A stretch of DNA of 6,440 bases, from NCBI GenBank assembly GCA_946886805.1, contig CAMPJM010000242.1, forward strand, positions 1-6,440, in the 5' to 3' direction. Under the pieces are notes generated by a model. That model had not been told where the DNA came from and did no database searches. It saw only the letters and a program-made list of their open reading frames with translations. The stretch comes from an uncultured Flammeovirgaceae bacterium. GTDB taxonomy: Bacteria > Bacteroidota > Bacteroidia > Cytophagales > Cyclobacteriaceae. Each line of letters begins with the position of its first letter. Positions within the stretch are counted from its first letter, which is position 1. The translations under genes were made by a program, and so were the position numbers. Positions 5,207-6,440 of the stretch are shown here, one piece after another.

Positions 5207-6440
5207 ATGAAGCAAAATTTACAAGTCTGTATCTTTACAACCATCGTCTTATTCTGTATTCCTTTTTTTAATGCTAATGCGCAAAACAAAACTGTAATTT
5301 CTGGTAAAATTACAGATGCCAACACAGAAGAACCATTGGTTGGTGTAAATGTGGTAGTAAAAGGTAAGGTAATTGGTACAGTCTCCAATGTTACCGGAAA
5401 TTTCCATCTTGAAACCAATGAACCTCCTCCCTTTACCTTAGGTGTGTCAATGATCGGATATCAGCCCATAGAGGTTGAAATTACAGATGCAAGCACCACA
5501 GGGTTGGAGATACGAATGGAAGAACAAACCATGTTAGGCCGCGAGGTGGTAGTTTCTGCTTCCAGGGTGCAGGAAAACATTTTAGAATCTCCTGTTACCA
5601 TTGAGAAGTTAGATATCATCGGTATCCAACAGGCACCCGCACCGGATTTTTACGATGCATTGGCACATGTAAAAGGTGTACAGGTCTTATCTAGTAGTCT
5701 GAATTTCTCCGCAATTAATACCCGGGGATTTGCTTCGGTAGCCAATACCAGATTTGTGCAGCTAATAGATGGAATGGATAATTCTGCTCCCCTCTTGAAC
5801 TTCCCGACTGGGAATTTGGTGGGAATTTCAGAATTGGATGTTGAAAGCATAGAGCTGGTGCCTGGGGCGGCGTCTGCCTTGTATGGACCTAACGCATTCA
5901 ACGGAATACTACTCATGAATAGCAAGAGTCCGTTTGAATACCAGGGATTAAGCGCACAGGTTAAAGCCGGCGTAACCTCTTCTGAGGCCGGAGGTACACA
6001 CCCATTGTATGCTTTTTCAGCAAGATATGCCAAGGCCTTCAACAATAAGTTTGCCTTTAAAGTAAACTTCTCCATCATGGATGCAGAAGATTGGGTGGGC
6101 AATGACTACCGAACTGACAGGAACAGGCCGGAATCTGAATTTGATTTAAGTGACGAACCTGATTTTGACGGACTAAATCTTTATGGAGATGAAACAAGAA
6201 TACCAATTCCATTAGGAGGCCCTTACGGCACTTTAGAGCTTCGTAGAACAGGAATTCCTGAAGAAGATCTTGTAGATGATTATAGTGCACGAAGTCTCAA
6301 AGGCGATGTAGCCTTACATTACAGGATTACCGATAACTTAGAGGCAATTTACAACTACCGGTACGGCGGAGGAAATTCTATCTATCATGGAAATGAAAAA
6401 TATGCCTTGAGAAATCTTTCCCAACAATTTCATAAAATCG
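5207..6440 (+). CDS. TonB-dependent outer-membrane receptor, 5' part (runs off window)
   Basis: Outer-membrane active-transport receptor of the TonB/ExbBD-powered type; the ligand cannot be told from this part. 411 codons are open from the ATG at 5207 to the window end, with no stop. A Sec signal peptide spans 1-25 (cleavage probably after ANA, leaving Gln26). A CarboxypepD_reg-like beta-sandwich domain follows at about 30-105 (ISGKITDANTEEPLVGVNVV, then GNFHL). A TonB-box-like stretch REVVVSASR (112-120) precedes the plug (about 120-245), which includes NTRGF (171-175), LIDGMDNSAP (186-195), ELDVESIELVPGAASALYGP (209-228) and NAFNGILLM (229-237). Barrel strands begin near 247. It lacks the usual SusC style, and no susD is visible, so iron chelate, cofactor or small-molecule uptake is likelier than glycan uptake. 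A weak promoter-like TTATTTTG lies at 5138-5145. There is no clear Shine-Dalgarno sequence. Confidence 0.92.
   Translation, partial: MKQNLQVCIFTTIVLFCIPFFNANAQNKTVISGKITDANTEEPLVGVNVVVKGKVIGTVSNVTGNFHLETNEPPPFTLGVSMIGYQPIEVEITDASTTGLEIRMEEQTMLGREVVVSASRVQENILESPVTIEKLDIIGIQQAPAPDFYDALAHVKGVQVLSSSLNFSAINTRGFASVANTRFVQLIDGMDNSAPLLNFPTGNLVGISELDVESIELVPGAASALYGPNAFNGILLMNSKSPFEYQGLSAQVKAGVTSSEAGGTHPLYAFSARYAKAFNNKFAFKVNFSIMDAEDWVGNDYRTDRNRPESEFDLSDEPDFDGLNLYGDETRIPIPLGGPYGTLELRRTGIPEEDLVDDYSARSLKGDVALHYRITDNLEAIYNYRYGGGNSIYHGNEKYALRNLSQQFHKI

Noticed and set aside
5650..6290. Long minus-strand ORFs within the receptor gene
   Set aside because: They are antisense to a continuous reading frame with clear TonB-dependent receptor motifs and have no recognisable domains.

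Overview
The window looks like a chromosomal segment of a gliding Bacteroidota, most likely a Cytophagales-type organism. The evidence is a GldC gliding-motility protein, a TonB-dependent receptor with an N-terminal carboxypeptidase-regulatory-like domain, AT-rich DNA, start codons mostly without Shine-Dalgarno sequences, and promoter candidates fitting the Bacteroidota pattern TTTG / TAnnTTTG. The species cannot be named from the sequence alone.

Layout, left to right. (1) 8-829 (+): an M48-type zinc metalloprotease lipoprotein. (2) 830-1424: a 595-bp stretch with no intact gene. It holds a 75-bp inverted-repeat element (849-923), a dense nested hairpin region with G-T pairs (983-1108), and a 50-codon minus-strand coding remnant (1247-1399) with a PD...ExK nuclease-like signature. 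Its right end carries a candidate promoter and an inverted-repeat operator. (3) 1425-3090 (+): an AbiE-type (type IV) toxin-antitoxin operon. The AbiEi-like antitoxin/regulator is followed by an AbiEii-like nucleotidyltransferase toxin whose gene is split in two by a -1 frame change at an A5 run. A 42-codon ORF of doubtful status follows with a 1-bp overlap. (4) 3178-3340: a REP-like inverted repeat and a tandem heptamer tract running into the stop codon of the next gene. (5) 3339-4532 (-): fabV, trans-2-enoyl-CoA/ACP reductase. (6) 4735-5076 (+): gldC. (7) 5207-end (+): 5' part of a TonB-dependent receptor, cut by the window edge.

The likely core genes (protease, fabV, gldC, receptor) have no obvious pathway link to each other. 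The middle block, about 830-3338, reads as an accessory defence patch: an intact antitoxin, a frame-split toxin, a possible nuclease relic, and several repeat structures at both margins. The most notable observations are the split AbiEii toxin with its ATGA junction, the operator-like repeat just downstream of the antitoxin promoter, the eroded nuclease-like fragment beside it, the nested hairpin region, and the heptamer tract. No rRNA, tRNA, CRISPR array, transposase or integrase was seen.
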